From Thermoplasmata archaeon (GTDB lineage: Archaea > Thermoplasmatota > E2 > DHVEG-1 > B18-G2): a stretch of DNA of 7,744 nt. Shown in pieces: positions 6,096-7,744 of the stretch (positions are counted from its first letter, which is position 1; every line of letters begins with the position of its first letter). The position numbers and the translations under genes are program-made. The DNA is taken from contig JAGHAD010000083.1 in assembly GCA_021161685.1 (NCBI GenBank), positions 1 through 7,744 of the forward strand, read 5' to 3'. Below the pieces are notes generated by a model, which saw nothing but the letters and a program-made list of their open reading frames with translations, had not been told where the DNA came from and did not search any database.

Positions 6096-6138
6096 ACGAA
6101 ACCTTTATCTACCCTAACAATATTACGGCTAACCGTAA
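6096..6138 (+). promoter_or_regulatory. Iron-uptake operon promoter with a DtxR/IdeR-like inverted repeat
   Basis: A BRE/TATA-like stretch (ACGAAACC then TTTATCT, to 6110) predicts transcription starting near 6132. That point is the middle of a perfect inverted repeat, TTACGG-CTAA-CCGTAA (6123-6138). The TTA ends, the GG-TAACC core and the position over the start site resemble DtxR/IdeR/MDR1 iron-repressor boxes (DtxR: TTAGGTTAGCCTAACCTAA), though not exactly. Iron-dependent repression is inferred from this and from the genes that follow. Confidence 0.6.
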
Positions 6139-6169
6139 GTAATAAGGTATCCCGAATTTGAGGGAGAAA

Positions 6170-6385
6170 ATGATGCTAACTCAACTGAGACCAAATGAGA
6201 TAGCTAGGGTTGTTGCGATAGAAGGAGGATATGGGATCAGACAGAAGCTCGCATTGAGGGGAATAGTTGAGGGCGCCATAATTAGAGTGGTATCATGTCA
6301 TGGTCCGATAACCGTTGAGGTCAATAGAAACTTGGTCTGCATTGGTAGAGGTATGGCGAGAAGGATTATAGTAGAGAGGGTGTGA
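6170..6385 (+). CDS. feoA: FeoA-family protein, first copy
   Basis: This small SH3-like cytoplasmic protein of 71 residues matches FeoA: an N-terminal 'LTQLRPNEIARVVAIEGG' strand-turn, a helix 'IRQKLALRGIVEGAIIRVV' and a closing 'GPITVEVNRNLVCIGRGMARRIIVE', all typical. FeoA is thought to bind FeoB and support Fe(II) transport. I chose ATG at 6170, 6 nt after GAGG (6160-6163) in the GAGGGAG stretch; ATG at 6173 is equally possible, and the TTG at 6158 lies too close to the ribosome site. It is the first gene of the operon; the stop lies 4 nt before the second feoA. The two copies differ widely in sequence, so this is not a recent duplication. Confidence 0.9.
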   Translation: MMLTQLRPNEIARVVAIEGGYGIRQKLALRGIVEGAIIRVVSCHGPITVEVNRNLVCIGRGMARRIIVERV

Positions 6386-6389
6386 TGGT

Positions 6390-6617
6390 ATGAAGAAAAG
6401 GCTATCGGAAATGGATTATGGAGAGGAAGGAGTGGTTAAAGAGATAGATGAAAACTTGCGGAGCAGACTGGCTGGGATGGGTATAAGGGTTGGAGTAAAA
6501 GTAAGGATGGCAACGAAACAGCCGATAAATGGACCGGTTGTTGTGACAATAGATAGATACTCCATCTCTCTGGGATTGGGCATAGCTGATAAGATAATCG
6601 TGGAGGTGGAAGGTTGA
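6390..6617 (+). CDS. feoA: FeoA-family protein, second copy
   Basis: The 75 residues again show the FeoA pattern: 'LSEMDYGEEGVVKEID', 'LRSRLAGMGIRVGVKVRM', 'GPVVVTIDRYSISLGLGIADKIIVE'. The 'RLAGMGIRVG' turn is nearer to the usual FeoA consensus than that of the first copy. Two FeoA proteins ahead of FeoB are known in several prokaryotes; they may form a heteromer or split the jobs of FeoA and FeoC, but nothing here decides that. The ATG at 6390 follows GAGGGTGTGATGG, and the stop overlaps the TTG of the next gene by 2 nt, so translation is probably coupled. Confidence 0.92.
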   Translation: MKKRLSEMDYGEEGVVKEIDENLRSRLAGMGIRVGVKVRMATKQPINGPVVVTIDRYSISLGLGIADKIIVEVEG

Positions 6618-7141
6618 AGATTTTGCTCATGGGGAATCCGAATGTTGGTAAAAGCGCTGTCTTCAACCGCCTTACCGGAGCAAAGGTTATCGAATCAAAC
6701 TATCCAGGCACAACCGTTGATTATACAAAAGGATACATGAGGCTTGAGGGAAAAGAAATAGAGATCATAGATGTTCCGGGAACGTTTTCTCTCGAGCCAA
6801 AAGATAAGGCGGAGGAGGTTGCGGTGAAGATACTTAGGGAAAATAAAGATTCTGTCATCATCTGTGTTGTAGATTCCACCAAGCTGGAGAGAGGACTCTA
6901 TCTTGCTATAGAGATAATAGAAGAAGGCTATCCAGTGGTTATTGCCCTGAACATGTGGGATATAGCGAAGGATAAGAACATATGGATAGATGTTGAGAAA
7001 CTCGAGAACATACTTGGAGTGCCCGTTGTACCTACGATTGCAGTTAGCGGAGAGGGCATAAAGGAGCTGATATCCAAGATAAAGGAAACTTCTCCGGTTG
7101 ATATCAAGAAAATTCTGGAAAGGGCTGGAGGGAAAAAATGA
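6614..7141 (+). CDS. feoB: FeoB G-domain as a separate protein
   Basis: The 175-residue GTPase carries all G motifs: G1 'GNPNVGKS' (7-14), G2 threonine in 'YPGTTVDYTKG' (T33/T34), G3 'DVPG' (53-56), G4 'NMWD' (113-116) and G5 'AVSGEG' (S145). The 'NYPGTTV' and 'DVPGTFSL' context is specific to FeoB. The start is TTG at 6614, with GGAGGTG 5 nt upstream; a later ATG (6629) would remove the first strand. In most species this domain is fused to the Fe(II) channel. Here it ends about 30 residues after G5, so the helical GDI/S domain is mostly absent or moved to the next gene. The stop lies in ATGA shared with that gene, next to an A6 run (7133-7138). Confidence 0.92.
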   Translation: MKILLMGNPNVGKSAVFNRLTGAKVIESNYPGTTVDYTKGYMRLEGKEIEIIDVPGTFSLEPKDKAEEVAVKILRENKDSVIICVVDSTKLERGLYLAIEIIEEGYPVVIALNMWDIAKDKNIWIDVEKLENILGVPVVPTIAVSGEGIKELISKIKETSPVDIKKILERAGGKK

Positions 7142-7744
7142 AGTTGAGCGTTGATGAGAGATGGGATCTGATAGATAGGATCGCAAAACAGGTTGTAAGA
7201 TATGGAGAGTACAGGCACACTTTGAAAGATGCTGTAGCTGAGCTCACTATTAAACCTTTAACCGGTATACCCTTTGCTATAGCAATACTCTATGGATTCT
7301 GGGCTTTCTTCTCTGCGTTTGCAGGATTTTTCACGGATGGATTCTTTGTCAAGTTATTTGACAATCATTGGCTACCTTGGCTACAGGAAGTTTTTCCAGG
7401 TAAAGGTAGCTGGCTTTACTTTATTCTCGTTGGAGATCCAAAGGCTGATAACTGCTTCGAAGCATTTGGAATGCTCACGAGCGGTCTTTTCGTAGCTATA
7501 GGCGTTGTTTTGCCTGCTATCATGGCATTCTACCTGATTTTGATAATCTTAGAAGACAGTGGATACATGCCGAGGCTCGCGGTACTCATCGATACGGTTC
7601 TGCACAAGATAGGTCTGCATGGTTTTGCTGTAGTTCCCATGATCCTTTCATTGGGATGCAACGTTCCAGCCGTTGTTGCTACCAGAACCTTGGAAACTAG
7701 AAAACAGCGTTTCATGATGGCTACTCTACTAGCTATCTTCATAC
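7138..7744 (+). CDS. feoB: FeoB membrane (Fe(II) permease) part, partial at the window edge
   Basis: The frame opens with ATG at 7138 and stays open for 202 codons to the window end. A charged segment (about 1-38, 'DERWDLIDRIAKQVVRYGEYR') looks like the remainder of the FeoB helical domain. Hydrophobic segments follow near residues 44-66 and 110-140. Then come family-specific motifs: 'LEDSGYMPRLAVLIDTVLHKIGLHG' (about 138-162) and 'SLGCNVPAVVATRTLE' (about 170-185), matching the first Gate domain and its conserved cysteine. The start has GGAGGG (7127-7132) 5 nt upstream and overlaps the G-domain gene by ATGA, so it reads as a real separate gene. The rest, including the second Gate domain, lies beyond the window. 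Confidence 0.9.
   Translation, partial: MKLSVDERWDLIDRIAKQVVRYGEYRHTLKDAVAELTIKPLTGIPFAIAILYGFWAFFSAFAGFFTDGFFVKLFDNHWLPWLQEVFPGKGSWLYFILVGDPKADNCFEAFGMLTSGLFVAIGVVLPAIMAFYLILIILEDSGYMPRLAVLIDTVLHKIGLHGFAVVPMILSLGCNVPAVVATRTLETRKQRFMMATLLAIFI

Noticed and set aside
6158..6169. TTG at 6158 as the start of the first FeoA
   Set aside because: The GAGGGAG site begins inside or just after this codon, so it cannot serve it; ATG at 6170 or 6173 fits.
6695..7186. Leftward frame of 163 codons opposite the FeoB G-domain
   Set aside because: The rightward frame carries all G1-G5 motifs; this one has no recognisable features.
1..7744. CRISPR array, tRNA or rRNA genes, insertion sequence
   Set aside because: I saw no regularly spaced direct repeats, no cloverleaf or rRNA-like sequence and no transposase motifs.

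Overview
The window looks like a piece of a euryarchaeal chromosome. The signs are TATA-box promoters (TTTATATA-like elements about 25 bp before the expected transcription starts), one gene that is probably leaderless, strong GGAGGTG-type ribosome sites elsewhere, AGA/AGG as the main arginine codons, GTG and TTG starts, and surface proteins rich in N-glycosylation sequons. I cannot name the genus. An anaerobic methanogen, ANME or Archaeoglobus-type lineage would fit, but that is inference.

Layout: positions 1-27 hold the possible start of a leftward gene cut by the window edge. Positions 28-331 are non-coding and hold a perfect 13-bp inverted repeat, a long imperfect inverted repeat, and a promoter/operator. 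At 332-1958 a two-gene rightward operon encodes a BlaI/MecI-type repressor and a BlaR1-like membrane metalloprotease (M56) that has no penicillin-binding sensor domain. Convergent to it, and overlapping its tail by 38 bp, is a leftward three-gene operon (4800 to 1921) encoding a MacB/FtsX-type permease, a LolD/MacB-type ATPase, and an exported coiled-coil protein with a C-terminal membrane anchor. Upstream of that operon, also leftward (5919 to 4903), is an exported transglutaminase-like protein with an intact Cys-His-Asp triad and its own promoter.

The most interesting signal is a shared operator. Dyads of the form YTAC-N5-GTAR (close to the TACA/TGTA dyads of bacterial BlaI/MecI) lie in the promoters of the repressor gene, the ABC operon and the transglutaminase gene. 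In the last two, a second dyad or half-dyad follows 15 bp away in a matching arrangement. I therefore infer one regulon: the membrane protease senses something at the cell surface and inactivates the repressor, which releases an ABC/coiled-coil surface machine and a secreted transglutaminase-like enzyme. Archaea lack the beta-lactam target, so the signal must be something else.

The right end (6096-7744) is a separate ferrous-iron uptake operon: two small FeoA proteins, a stand-alone FeoB G-domain, and a separate FeoB membrane gene that runs off the window. Its start site is covered by a perfect inverted repeat resembling DtxR/IdeR-type iron boxes. The genes overlap or nearly touch, so they are probably translated in a coupled way.
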